NCBI GenBank assembly: GCA_024516155.1
Contig: JAJJXM010000121.1
Location: 1-64,000, forward strand
Source: Pyronema omphalodes
Taxonomy: Eukaryota; Ascomycota; Pezizomycetes; Pezizales; Pyronemataceae
DNA length: 64,000 nucleotides
Direction of reading: 5' to 3'
Shown: piece after piece, positions 1 through 10,295 of the stretch
Layout of the letters: every line of letters begins with the position of its first letter
How positions within the stretch are numbered: the first letter of the stretch is position 1
Notes under the pieces: generated by a model
Seen by the model: only the letters and a program-made list of their open reading frames with translations
What the model was told of the DNA's origin: nothing
Database searches by the model: none
Translations under genes and position numbers: made by a program

Positions 1-262
1 GAAAGGGAGGAGCCCGGCAAGGCGGCCTCTGTGCAAGCAGGGCACTGGAACAGGAGACGCGATATGGACAACACACCCCAGTAGTAACAGTGGGGACAGA
101 CCCCACAACAATGCAGCGCAGGGAGGAGGAAAAGGGCAGAGGTGGAGACAGGGGTTTTTGCTTTTGCGTTTCCTTTTCTTTCTTTTTTTGTATTTATCTG
201 TCTCTTGTCATAACCCTCGGGTTGCAAACAAGTAATGAATAAACAAACAAACAAACAAACAA
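1..262 (+). mobile_element. N-type 3' end, first unit of a tandem array
   Basis: This is the 3' end of a non-LTR element that begins before the window. It carries a purine-rich UTR, then a hairpin with stem AACC/GGTT (212-223, loop CTCG), then an AAAC-repeat tail to about 262. It resembles the ends of Tad-C and the N elements but has its own loop. No ORF is supported. The next unit begins directly at the tail with no target duplication between them. Confidence 0.75.
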
Positions 263-744
263 GGAAGGAGAAGGGGAGAGAGGGGAGGAGAAGAAGGGCA
301 GGGCAGGCCCGGGTGTCTCAAAGGGCAAAGAGTCAGGAGACACCGGCGGAGGAGGTGAGAGAGGAGAGGAGAGTGGGGGCGCGGGTGGCCCGGCGGCTGT
401 TTAACTTTGCTTTGGTTTTGTTTTTGCTTTGTGGAGGAAATAAAGGAGGGAAAATGGTTAAAAATGGGAGGGGAAGGGAGGAGGAAAGGGAGGAGCCCGG
501 CGAGGCGGCCTCTGTGCAAGCAGGGCACTGGAACAGCAGACGCGGTTGGACAACAAGACCAACGAAGTAATAGTGGGGACAGGACCACAAAATCACAGCC
601 TAAGGGAGGATCAGCGGAGGTAGAGACGGGACTTTGTTTTGTTTTTGCTTTTGACTTTCCACGTACTATAAACCTGTACCCTCGTCATAACCAATAAGGT
701 TGCATACGAGTAATGAATAAACAAACAAACAAACAAACAGACAG
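263..744 (+). mobile_element. 5'-truncated N element, second tandem unit
   Basis: The unit starts inside the Gly/Glu/Arg-rich C-terminal codons of the N protein. It runs through the ORF stop near 398, the conserved GGAGGAAATAAAGGAGG block, and the 3' UTR. It ends with a hairpin (689-701, loop AATAA) and an AAAC tail. The 3' UTR matches N-1 and N-2, not Tad-C. Its head joins the tail of the previous unit. Confidence 0.75.
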
Positions 745-1358
745 ACAACCCCCTCCACAAAGAAGACTTGGGCAGAAGTCGTCAAGAGCGGAGGCATCAA
801 CGTCCAGATTGTGCTTGGGAATGGCAATCTCGGACTTACGACACCGCCGACAAGAAGGGGAGAGAGGAGAGGCGGGGCTGCGAGAAGGCTGAGGAAAAAA
901 GAGGGAGAAGGGGAGGGAGGGGAGGAGAAGAGGGGCAAAGCTTGCCCGGGTGTCTCAAAGGGCAAACAGTCAGGAGATACCAGCGGAGAAGTTGAGAGAG
1001 GGGAGGAGAGTGGGGGCGCAGGTGGCCCGGCGGCTGTTTAACTTTGCTTTGGTTTGTTTTTGCTTTGTGGAGGAAATAAATGCGGGAAAATGGCTAAAAA
1101 TGGGTGGGGAAGGGTGGAGGATAGAGGGGAACGACGCGGCGTGGTGGCCCCTGAGCGCACAGGGCTCCTGGAACTGACTACGCGAGATGGATTGAGACCC
1201 AACGAGATGGGAGACTACACTCCCAAACCGTCATCACAGCTCTGGGGCTTACCCAGTGGGGACCTGGCATCACCCCCAGGTCCTTAACATTGTATTTCAA
1301 TTGTAGATTCCGCCATAACCTTAAGGTTGGATGCGTGTCTGAATAATTAAATAAATGA
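745..1358 (+). mobile_element. Chimeric unit: N body with a Tad-A/B-type 3' end
   Basis: The unit starts in N-protein codons around the TWAEVVKSGG motif (about 765-800) and follows the N sequence to about 1075. After the shared GTGGAGGAAATAAA block it becomes a Tad-A/B-like 3' UTR, with the run ATTCCGCCATAACC, a hairpin at 1317-1328 (loop TTAA) and an AATAA-type tail. It is therefore a third kind of 3' end on an N body. The tail abuts GypA-1 pol codons. Confidence 0.7.
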
Positions 1359-1633
1359 TAAACCTACTAAACCCAGCCGCTTCGGACCCCCTCCCTGGCC
1401 AGATTATCCCACCACCCCTACCGGTAGTAGTAGACGGCGAAGAAGAATGGTTCGTCGATGAAATTCTGGATAGCCGTTGGTCAAGAGGAAACCTGCAGTA
1501 CCTCGTCAAGTGGACCAGCCATGACTCTCCAACCTGGGAACCGGAAACGAACCTATCAGAAACCGAGGCCACTGAGAGATTCCATCAGCTATACCCAGAC
1601 AAGCCTTCTCCTCTCGTAGGAACTCGAGCCTAA
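1359..1633 (+). pseudogene. GypA-1 pol, C-terminal chromodomain only
   Basis: This is the end of a Ty3/Gypsy polyprotein, closely matching the C-terminus of GypA-2 pol (51945-52216). It holds the proline-rich linker after integrase and a chromodomain with EEWFVDEILDSRW and YLVKWTSHDSPTWEPE. In chromoviruses this domain binds methylated histone H3 and directs integration to heterochromatin. The upstream part was separated by the LINE insertion ending at 1358. The stop TAA at 1631-1633 is followed by a G-rich polypurine tract at 1635-1642. Confidence 0.85.
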
Positions 1634-1645
1634 CGGGGGGGGTAC

Positions 1646-2178
1646 TGTCACGGCACACGGCTGACGAGCCGTTGTGTTGTTGCGTCACCATTGTGTTGTC
1701 CTTGTTGTGGTTGACGCCGTGCCGTTGTCTTGCCGTGTTGTGTTATGTTGTCGTTGTGTTGTTGTGTGTGCCGTGCCGTTGTTGTTGATGGACTGACTGA
1801 TGATGGATGACGTACCATGAGCTGGAGGGCTGTGGCGTCGCAGGTGAAATGATGGAGAACGGAAGCTGTCATGTAGCGATGTTGGATGACGGCCCAGCAA
1901 GAGTGCTGGCCGCCCTTTGTACATGAGGAGGCTTGCCTCCCCGTCGTTGAGTTCTCCATCGAACGTCTTGTGTCTTTCCCTTGTCCTTTAAATAAAGACT
2001 CCTCTTCTCACACCTCACGTCATTCTTGTCCTTGTGCCTGTCCTGGTCTCGTGTGCCTTCCGTCTGTCGTGCACTTCGGTCCTTGTCTTTCCGTTCCCGT
2101 ATCCCGGAACCCACCTAGTCCCCCCCTGCCAGTAGTGTTCAGTGTGTTCTTCGAACGCCCGTTCCCAGTTCCCTGACA
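1646..2178 (+). repeat. GypA-1 3' LTR
   Basis: A 533-bp LTR starting TGTCACGGCACACGG and ending CCCTGACA, homologous to the LTRs at 46351, 52228 and 52807. It carries an AATAAA signal near 1990 and follows a G8 polypurine tract. The sequence resumes as Tad-E ORF2 at 2179, so GypA-1 was inserted in Tad-E. The five bases after the LTR are GCAGT; the matching upstream copy is outside the window. Confidence 0.9.
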
Positions 2179-2467
2179 GCAGTGGCCTTTGAGGACTCCA
2201 AGTCGGAGCTGCTACACTTCGACCGCTCATGCACCGACAACCTCACCACAGCAGTAAACGTTCGCCTTCCGAACGGCACGGTGGTGACCCCAGGCACAAG
2301 AGGAGGAAAACCAGACGTAGTACGATGGATAGGCATTTATTTTCACAGAAAACTCTCTTTCACACATCATGTAAAAGTAAGACTGACAGCTGCCGCCAGG
2401 TCTCTCAACGCCCTCCGAAGCCTAGTGAGATATGAGACAGGTCTGTTCCCCTCAGCTACCCGCACCC
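2179..2467 (+). pseudogene. Tad-E ORF2 fragment, after the RT catalytic motifs
   Basis: An open frame encodes the region just after the RT catalytic motifs of Tad ORF2 (AFEDSKSELLHF, VVRWIGIYF, LTAAARSLNALRSLVRYETG). It starts exactly at the end of the GypA-1 LTR and stops where N-1 begins. Compared with Tad-A1, about 100 bp of ORF2 are missing between this piece and the continuation at 8996, so the N-1 insertion or a later event deleted target DNA. Confidence 0.8.
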
Positions 2468-2612
2468 AAACCTCCGGTTTTCTCATCGGATTCGGATTCG
2501 CAGCACTCTGTTACGTTATTCTCTGAATTTTCAGGGAATTCTACGTTGTTTTTGTTGACTTTTGTCGCAAAATCAGAGTTTTCACGAGTTTTGGCTTACC
2601 CCACCTCACGAA

Positions 2613-3662
2613 ATGTCGCCAAAACAACGACAGAACAACGCCGGACGATCGAAACGGTCCGAAAACGCGTACAATGTTCTAGCCGACCTTCCTCATGATG
2701 GATCTACTCCTACTTTGGATGGAAGAGATGCAAAAGTTGATGAAGTTGATGGAAACTTCGCTGGAAAGCCCTTCCAGAGCGTGGTCTTGGCAGGATCACC
2801 GGTTCCTTCGGCTTCAAGACAGCAGCAACAGGCGACAACTGAACACAGCCGGTTCAGAACATACCGTCGCGCCTTCGTATCTGCAATTAGCGAGGCAGTT
2901 GCAGTTGATGACGACTATGACACCCTAGATCAACTGTTTGAAAACAACCACGCGGGACTCACTGGAGCCAACTTCCTGGGGATACAACAGATCCACCGGG
3001 ATACACAGCGACGCTTCAATACCCTCGATGACACCATACGCAACAACAGCGATGAGATGCGCCACAGATTCGACGTCATGATGACGAACTTCGACATTCT
3101 GACCGGCGAAAACACGAAGCTGCGCGCAGCATACGACTCTACACAGGCAGAAACAGCAGCTCTCAAGGCTGCTGTGGACGCCGTGACGAAGAAAATCGAC
3201 GAACAGCAACAAGTCATTTCGGCTCCCCCCTCACCGAACCTCACGGCCTCTTCCTCAGCGATGGAAGAGATGACTATGCAGCTCTCCGTCGTCCAACATG
3301 ACATTCAGGATGTCCTGGACGCTGTTCGCAACCCTCCTGGCAAGAGAAAGCGAAGGGGAAGCGACCAGCACACCGAACCCACCCCACCGACAAACAGACG
3401 ACCGGTGAACCACAAACCGAGAACGGCATCACCGGTGCGAAGCCTGATGCACTCAAAACATGCGACTACCGCCGCCCAGGACAAGCTTGATACCCTCAAG
3501 CCTATATCCCCCCTACCTCTCCTCGCGATCACGTCGACCGAAGCGACACCGGAACCTCACCCTGACAGTCCATCTGCTCAGGACACACCTCTACCCGACG
3601 CCCCAAGCACTGCCCCTGCTGAGACCGACGGATGGAAGACTGTGGAGGCAAAGGCTACACAG
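2613..3662 (+). pseudogene. N-1 coiled-coil ORF, 5' part
   Basis: The first ATG of the conserved frame is at 2613 (MSPKQRQNN); the open frame extends upstream without ATG. The piece encodes about 350 residues: a conserved N-terminus, a hypervariable zone (2844-2963), a coiled-coil-like segment (about residues 125-200), a KRKRRG basic cluster and a Ser/Pro/Thr-rich linker. At 3663 the inverted element interrupts the frame. The C-terminal codons resume at 8257 in the same phase. There is no RT, zinc knuckle or nuclease motif. The protein resembles a LINE ORF1 in layout, but its function is unknown. Confidence 0.75.
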
Positions 3663-3866
3663 TTTGTTTGTTTGTTTGTTTATTCATTACTCGTATGCAA
3701 CCTTATTGGTTATGACGAGGGTACAGGTTTATAGTACATGGAAAGTCAAAAGCAAAAACAAAACAAAGTCCCGTCTCTACCTCCGCTGATCCTCCCTTAG
3801 GCTGTGATTCTGTGGTCCTGTCCCCACTATTACTTCGTTGGTCTTGTTGTCCAACCGCGTCTGCTG

Positions 3867-6800
3867 GGAGACCTTCACCGAAGAATTGCAACGTCTCACC
3901 GAAGCTTCCTACCCCCGGTGGTCCCACCTCCGAGCCAACCCCTCCGGCGAGAACCTCGACGAATGGGCTGCCCTCCTTCGCGACTCTATCAAAACCGCCG
4001 CCGCGATATCAACACCTACCCTCACCCCAACCCCGCGGTCGAAGAGATGGTGGACGGAGGAGGTACGCCTGACACGTAAAGACATGACCCGGGCCAGGAG
4101 GAGATGGAAACAGACCCGCCTTCCCCAACACCTCGCCGAATACAAACAGTCTCGAAACGCCCACTACAGGAAAGTCCGACATTCAAAGGACTCCATGTGG
4201 AAGGAATACTTAGCCGCGGTGGAAGGACCAGACATATGGGCGGCCTTCCGATATACAAACCCGCGCCGCGCTCAATTGACACCACCGATCAAGACACAGG
4301 TAGGAGGAATGGAGAAGGTATGCGTCGACTTCGACAGTAAGGTAGAGGCCTTTCAAGCGTTATTCCCTCCCCCCCCAGCTGCCCCCCCCACACGCACCTC
4401 ACGACCCAACCCCCAACTCCCCTGGAAAACATTCACCCCCGAAGAAATTCGTACCGCTATCACAACATCCTCCCCCAAGAAAGCCCCCGGCCCGGACTCC
4501 ATCACGTTCGCGTGCCTTAGGAAGGCGTACGATGCAGTCCCCAAAGTTTTCAACGCCCTGTACTCAACCTTAGGAACGAAAGGATATCATCCGCGGAGCT
4601 GGCGAGAGGCCACGACGGTGGTGATACCTAAACCAAACAAACCGGACTATAGCGCCATAAAGGCATACCGCCCGATCGCCTTACTCAACTGCTTGGGAAA
4701 GGTGCTAGAAAAACTCATGGCGACCCGGCTCAGCCTTATGGCGGAGTCGCACGACATCCTGCATAAGGACCAGATTGGCGGGCGCTCAAAACGCTCGGCA
4801 ATTGACGCCGCGATGGCACTGACGCATGAGGTAGAAGTTAACGCGGGAAATCGCTTCGTGACGTCTGCCCTATTTTTAGATGTACGAGGAGCTTTCGATA
4901 ACGTCTCCTCCGCCAGATTACTGGCAACTATGCACTCACTCGGCTGCCCACAGGCGGTAATATCGTGGTGTTCCTCATTCTTAAGTGACCGCACAACCGC
5001 CCTATCATTTGACGGCAGAACAGATTCAGAGCGACCAATTCAAACCGGCATTCCCCAGGGATCCCCCGCGTCGCCAATACTCTTCCTCATATACCTTCGC
5101 CCCCTCTTTGACGCCTTACAATCCGAACACCCGACCCTGTGGACCCCTAGCTATATAGACGACGTTGCCTTGGTGGCCCATGGACGAACGAGAGAACAAA
5201 ATGCGCGCGCCCTGGAAGCAGCCGCTCGCACCGCATTCAACTGGGCGCAGACAAACGCGGTAGCATTCGACGATTCCAAATCGGAGATGCTGCACTTCCA
5301 TAAGTCGCGAATCGATGAACACAGCGAAGCAACAAACGTGCGCTTACCTAACGGCACCATAGTCACCCCTGGGACTCAAGGAGGCAGCAAGGACGTGGTC
5401 CGGTGGATTGGCATACATTTTGATCGCAAACTTTCCTTCTCCCAACATGTAAAAATAAGACTGACGGCCGCCGCTAGGTCCCTCAACGCCCTCCGAAGTT
5501 TGGTACGTCACGAAACAGGTCTGTCCCCCTCAGCGACCCGTACACTTTATCAAGCGTGTGTAACCTCTAGGTCGGATTTTGGCTCTGAGATCTGGTGGAA
5601 TGGACAAAAAGGACTGGCCAGCACACTACAAACGCAACAAAACTCCGCCCTACGCCGCATACTAAACGCATTCACATCGACCCCCATAGTGGCCCTACAC
5701 AACGAAGCCGCCATACCCTCCGTCGCAGTTCGCCTTCAACGCCGCAGCCGCAAATACGCTCTCCGCCTCCTCTCCCTCCCCCCTTCCCACCCCGTAGTTA
5801 GACGCTGCCCTTCCTCCTACCCCGTGCCCAACCACTTCCCCACCTCCATATGTGACCCGTCCGAATATGACTACCCCTGGAACACCACCCAGAAAGCCCC
5901 CTCGCGCCTCGTTCGCATGCTCCGCTCCGTCGGTCAGTGGATATTACCAGACGACGAAATCGAGGACACAGCACACCCAAATCCCACCCCGTGGATAAGC
6001 TCACCCCTACGAATAAAGATATCCTCCCTCCCCAAACCCGAAGCCGCCGTTGAACACCTCTCGCTGATCCGCGACCTGAGTGACGACAAAACCAACATTA
6101 TCGCCTATACAGACGGCTCCCAACTCGAAGGAAAAACAGGCGCCGGATACTGCATCACCTCAGGTTTCCCCCGTCAAGTCAACGAATCCATCCCCATGGG
6201 CACGACCACGGAAGTGTTCGACGCCGAGCTACGAGCAATTCACGACTGCCTCGAGATGTGCCACAAAATCATCTCCCACAACCACCTCCCACGCCGCCGG
6301 ATACACGTCTTTACAGACAACCAGGCGGCCATCCTCCGCGCCTCCCGCACAACATATGGTCCGGGTCAAGAGCTCGCCCGCGCTATACACGACATCGCCT
6401 CCTCCCTCCGTTCCAAAGACACATCCGTCACCTTACATTGGGTCCCAGGACATACCGATATACCCGGGAATGACCAAGCCGACCTCCTCGCCAAAACTGC
6501 AACCACCCTAACTCCCCCCTCTTCGCTACCGGTCTCCCTGTCCTGGATACGCCGACAGATTTACGATCAATACATCCAAGACTGGACGACCTGGTACTCC
6601 TCCGCGCCAAAACTTAAAACATACGACGCCCCACACCGTCGACGCCTCGACCATGCCTACACGGCCCTACCACGCAAACTATCAACCGCAATCTTGGGAT
6701 TGCGAACCGGACACGGTGATTTTTTGGACTGCCTTGCTCATCCCCCCACCGCCCAATACCCCTCCCGCTTGTGCTCATGCCCCCTTCACCCTCTGCAATC

Positions 6801-7095
6801 CCCCAAACATCTCATTCCCTCGTGCCCCTACTTCACTTCCAAACGGACCGAACTGCGACGTACACTGAAAATCCCACGACGACGACACCTCACACTACCG
6901 ACAATCTTACATACCACCGCCGGAACCAAAGCACTGTCCGCTATGATCTCAGAGACCAAGATAGCGACTGCGGAGTGGGCTCACGCAAGGTTAAGTAAAC
7001 TCGCCGCTGAGGAGGACACATCTGCTACGCTGACAACAGACTGGGGGACGCTGCTGGACCTGACGGACGAGCACGCGGTTACCTCTAATAATTAA
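3867..7095 (+). CDS. Tad-A2 ORF2, N-terminally truncated RT-RNase H
   Basis: An open frame of about 1075 codons lacks the endonuclease domain. RT motifs are intact: LFLDVRGAFDN (motif A), GIPQGSPASP (motif B) and SYIDDVALV (motif C). RNase H follows with YTDGSQ, an AELRAIHD glutamate, HVFTDNQAA and GNDQADLLAK. A C-terminal Cys/His segment (CSCPLHPLQSPKH) ends the protein, with stop TAA at 7093-7095. No promoter or endonuclease is present, so it should not be autonomous, but the absence of stops suggests a recent insertion. The frame also stays open upstream into the flanking inverted element, which is fortuitous. Confidence 0.88.
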
Positions 7096-7867
7096 AAAAG
7101 GAAAAAAAAAAAAATAATAATAAAAAGAAGTAGGAGGAGGACGGAGGGAGGGAGAAGCGGGAGGCGAGAGCGGAGAGAGAGACGAGGGAGAGGGGAGATG
7201 GAGGAAGCGGACGATGACGAGGAGAGAGTGGAGACGGGAGACCGGGAGAGTGGAGGCGTGGTTGTTGTGGAGAATGGAGTCTTGTGTTTTTTTTTTTTCT
7301 TTTTGAAACGGGAATGAAAGTGAGGCGAGGAGTCGAGGGAGAGGAGAGACGCGGTGGAGACGGACGGGAGGAGCACGAATGAGGCGAGTACGAGATGGTG
7401 ACGCGGAGAGAAGTGGACGGAGTGGGACGATGGATGGCTGGCGAGCCGAGAGGGAGGAGCGTGGTGAAGGGCGAGGGGAGGGACGTAGAGTAGGGTAGTG
7501 GCACAGGGGAGAGAGGTGCGATGGGGGGGCGTTGACCCGGGGGAGTTATATCTTCTTTTCTTTTCTTTTTGCTTGTTTGTTTTTGCTTTGTGGAGGAAAT
7601 AAAGGTGGAAAAACGGTTAAAAAAGGGAGGGGAAGGGTGGAGGAAATGGGGGAACGACCCGGCGAGGTGGCCTCCGAGCGTACAGGGCTCCTGGAACAGA
7701 CGACACTTGACGAACAAAAGCACAACGAGACTTGGGGGTCTACAACCCCACACCCTAACGACAAGCTCTGGGGCATACCCAGTGAGAGCTTGGCCTAACA
7801 CCCGGGTTTCTTAATTTTGTATTTACTGTAGATTCCGCCATAACCTTACGGTTGGATGCGTGTATGA
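7096..7867 (+). other. Tad-A2 3' UTR
   Basis: About 770 bp with no supported gene. The first half is a GA-rich strand with A- and T-runs. A conserved module follows (7588-7640: GTGGAGGAAATAAAGGTGG then AACGGTTAAAAAAGGGAGG), which recurs in every Tad and N 3' end of the window. Long Ser/Pro-rich frames on the opposite strand here reflect base composition only. Confidence 0.8.
7842..7853 (+). promoter_or_regulatory. Tad-A2 3'-terminal RNA hairpin
   Basis: AACC-TTAC-GGTT lies 15 nt before the AATA tail, preceded by CCGCCAT. Tad-A1 (40109-40120) and Tad-A3 (minus strand, 55608-55619) have the same hairpin. By analogy with LINEs whose RT recognises a 3' hairpin, it may be the RT landing site. Confidence 0.6.
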
Positions 7868-8256
7868 GTTAATAAATAAATAAATAAATAAATAAACCGC
7901 GTCTGCTGTTCCAGTGCCCTGTTCGCACAGAGGCCACCGCGCCGGGTGTCCTCTCTTTCTTCCACCCTTCCCCTCCCATGTTTTAGCCGTTTTTCCCGCC
8001 TTTATTTCCACCACGAGCAAAAAGAAAAAGACAACCTCCGCCGGCCCACTCTGCCCCTTCCCATCGCACCTCTCTCTCCTCGTGCAATCCCGTATACCCC
8101 TTCCGCCCTTAAAAACAAAACAAAAGAAAGGAAATAATCAAAGGAAAAACTCTCGTCGCGCAATCCCGTCCCCCCATCCTACCCCGGTCCCTTCTCCTTC
8201 CACTGTCTTCTCCTATCCAACTCCGCCTGCGATAACAAAGGAAACAGGCTACACAG

Positions 8257-8661
8257 AAGAAGAAGATGAAAGCGAAGGAGACGATATCTACGGCAGCGAT
8301 ACCCAAACAGACCCCTACAACGAAGAATGGTAGAAGGGGTAAGAATACCCACCAACCCAGAACAACAACCTCCTCTGCAAAGAAGACTTGGGCAGAAGTC
8401 GTCAAGAGCGGAGGCATCAACGTCCAGATTGTGCTTGGGAATGGCAATCTTGGACTGACAACACCACCGACAAGAAGGGGAGAGAGGCGAGGGGGAGCAG
8501 TGAGTAGCCTGAGGAAGAAGGAAGGAGAAGGGGAGAGAGGGCAGGAGAAGAGGGGCAGGGCGGGCCCGGGTGTCTCAAAGGGCAAAGAGTCAGGAGACAC
8601 CGGCGGAGGAGGGGAAAGAGGAGAGGAGAGTGGGGGCACGGGTGGCCCGGCAGCTGTTTAA
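8257..8661 (+). pseudogene. N-1 coiled-coil ORF, 3' part
   Basis: This is the continuation of the N-1 frame after the nested insertion, in phase with 2613-3662. It encodes the Lys/Thr-rich linker, TWAEVVKSGGINVQIVLGNG and the Gly/Glu/Arg-rich tail, and stops at TAA 8659-8661. A KTWAEVV-like motif is common in LINE ORF1 linkers. Both halves look undamaged apart from the insertion. Confidence 0.75.
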
Positions 8662-8946
8662 CTTTGCTTTGGTTTTGTTTTTGCTTTGTGGAGGAAATAA
8701 AGGAGGACAAATGGTTAAAAATGGGAGGGGAAGGGAGGAGGAAAGGGAGGACACCCGGCGCGGTGGCCTCTGTGCGAACAGGGCACTGGAACAGCAGACG
8801 CGGTTGGACAACAGGACCAACGAAGTAATGGTGGGGACAGGACCACAAAATCACAGCCTAAGGGAGGATCAGCGGAGGTAGAGACAGGACTTTGTTTTGT
8901 TTTTGCTTTTGACTTTCCATGTACTATAAACCTGTACCCTCGTCAT

Positions 8947-8959
8947 AACCAATAAGGTT
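8947..8959 (+). promoter_or_regulatory. N-1 3'-terminal hairpin, AATAA loop
   Basis: AACC-AATAA-GGTT sits before GCATACGAGTAATGAATAA and the AAAC tail. The stem is identical to those of Tad-A, Tad-C and the SINE, but the loop differs in sequence and length. Confidence 0.55.
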
Positions 8960-8995
8960 GCATACGAGTAATGAATAAACAAACAAACAAACAAA

Positions 8996-10295
8996 CAGCT
9001 CAACAAAACTCAGCTCTCCGTCGCATCCTTAATTCATTGAACTCAACACCAATCATTGCCCTCCACAACGAAACCGCAATTCCCCCTTTCTCGGTCCGCT
9101 TACACCACCGCACCTGGAACTACCCTCTACGCCTTCTTTCCCTTCCCCCAAACCACCCCGTCGTTAAACGCTGCCCCTCCTCCTTCCTCATAACCCTCCA
9201 CTTCCACGCCTCCATTTGTGATCCCTTTGAATATGACTACGCATGGCAGTCCCCCGGCGCTGCCCTGTCTCGCCTCGTCAGCATGCTCCGGACTGTTAGC
9301 CGATGGGTGGTGCCAGACGATGACATAGAGAACACAGCCATTCCAAACTCAACCCCATGGCGTCACAACTCCATTCGAACGAACATCTCACCCCTCCCCA
9401 AGAACGAAGCAGCCGCAGACCACACCGAGCTCCTACACACCCTACGAGCCCACCCACCAACATTATTGCATACACCGACGGCTCCGAGTTGAAGGGAAGC
9501 ACCGGGGCGGGCTACACCATCACCGTCGTCCTTCCCAGGCAAATTAACGACATCATCCCCATAGGAGGTACGACGGAGGTCTTCGACGCCGAACTGCGCG
9601 CAATCCACGACTGTATCGCCAGCTGCTACAAACTTCTCCAACTCCACAACCTCCAACATCGCCAGATCCATATCTTGACAGATAATCAGGCGGCTATCCT
9701 TCGCGCATCCCGAACAACATATGGCCCGGGGCAGCAAACAACCGTCTCCATACAGACAATTGCCTCCTCCCTCCACGAACAACGGACATCGATTACCCTC
9801 CACTGGGTTCCGGGACACACCGACATACCCGGTAACGACTCAGCAGACTTACTAGCAAAGACAGCCACCTCCCTAGACCGCACAACGCCGCCCCCAGTCT
9901 CCCTATCCTGGGTTCGCCAACAAGTCCGAGATCAGTTCGTCACGGAATGGACCGAGTGGTACACCTCCGCCCCAAAACCCAAGACGTACAGCGCTCAACA
10001 CCGACGCCGCTTCGACCCTATCTACACCTCCCAGCAACGCAAAATATCCACGGCGGTCCTGGGACTCCGCACCAGTCACGGGTACTTCCTAGACTGCCTC
10101 GCCCACCCCCCCACCGACAAATACCCCTCCCGCTCCTGCCCCTGCCCACTACACCCCCCTCAGACCCCCAAGCACCTTCTTCTATCTTGCCCACAATACA
10201 ATGCGCAGCGGACCGAACTACGCCAAACGCTTAAATTCCCACGACGACGACAACTCACCCTCCCTACAATTTTTTACACCACGGCCGGCACCAAG
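8996..10295 (+). pseudogene. Tad-E ORF2, RNase H and C-terminal part
   Basis: The frame resumes after N-1 with QQNSALRRILN and carries an RNase H domain: YTDGSEL near 9472, AELRAIHD, ILTDNQAA and GNDSADLLAK, then the Cys/His segment CPCPLHPPQTPKH. A frameshift near 9450-9465 separates two overlapping frames. The copy ends at 10295, just before its natural C-terminus, where the GypB LTR starts. It is more diverged from Tad-A than the Tad-A copies are from one another, so it is an older resident and the host of all other insertions. Confidence 0.85.

Larger units (their letters stand above)
3867..7896 (+). mobile_element. Tad-A2, 5'-truncated LINE
   Basis: A nearly identical copy of Tad-A1 that starts at the equivalent of 36146, inside ORF2, and runs to an AATA-repeat tail at 7868-7896. 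The target duplication CCGCGTCTGCTG lies at 3855-3866 and 7897-7908, inside the inverted element. 5' truncation is typical of target-primed reverse transcription. The 3' UTR (7096-7867) is strongly purine-rich, with the hairpin at 7842-7853. Confidence 0.92.
3663..8245 (-). mobile_element. Inverted LINE-derived 3' end inserted in N-1
   Basis: On the minus strand, the AAAC tail begins at 3663 and a hairpin and N-1/N-2-type 3' UTR follow to 3866. The same UTR resumes at 7897 and reaches 8245. AGGCTACACAG duplications flank the whole. Excluding Tad-A2 it is only about 550 bp, with no ORF, so it is a 5'-truncated LINE or N end. Its distal part resembles the purine-rich 3' UTR of Tad-C more loosely. 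Confidence 0.8.
2468..8998 (+). mobile_element. N-1, ORF1-only non-LTR element, interrupted
   Basis: N-1 begins at a point slightly inside the 5' end of other N copies (no C-run). It carries the N ORF, is interrupted at 3663-8245 by an inverted element, and resumes at 8257. It ends with a 3' UTR, a hairpin at 8947-8959 (AACC, AATAA loop, GGTT) and an AAAC tail to about 8998. The interruption is flanked by AGGCTACACAG at 3652-3662 and 8246-8256. No target duplication is visible around N-1 itself. Confidence 0.85.

Noticed and set aside
7085..7801. 238-aa Ser/Pro/Leu-rich minus-strand ORF
   Set aside because: It is antisense to the purine-rich Tad-A2 3' UTR. The same kind of frame appears opposite every Tad 3' UTR (39266-39769, 55660-56358, 23399-24289).
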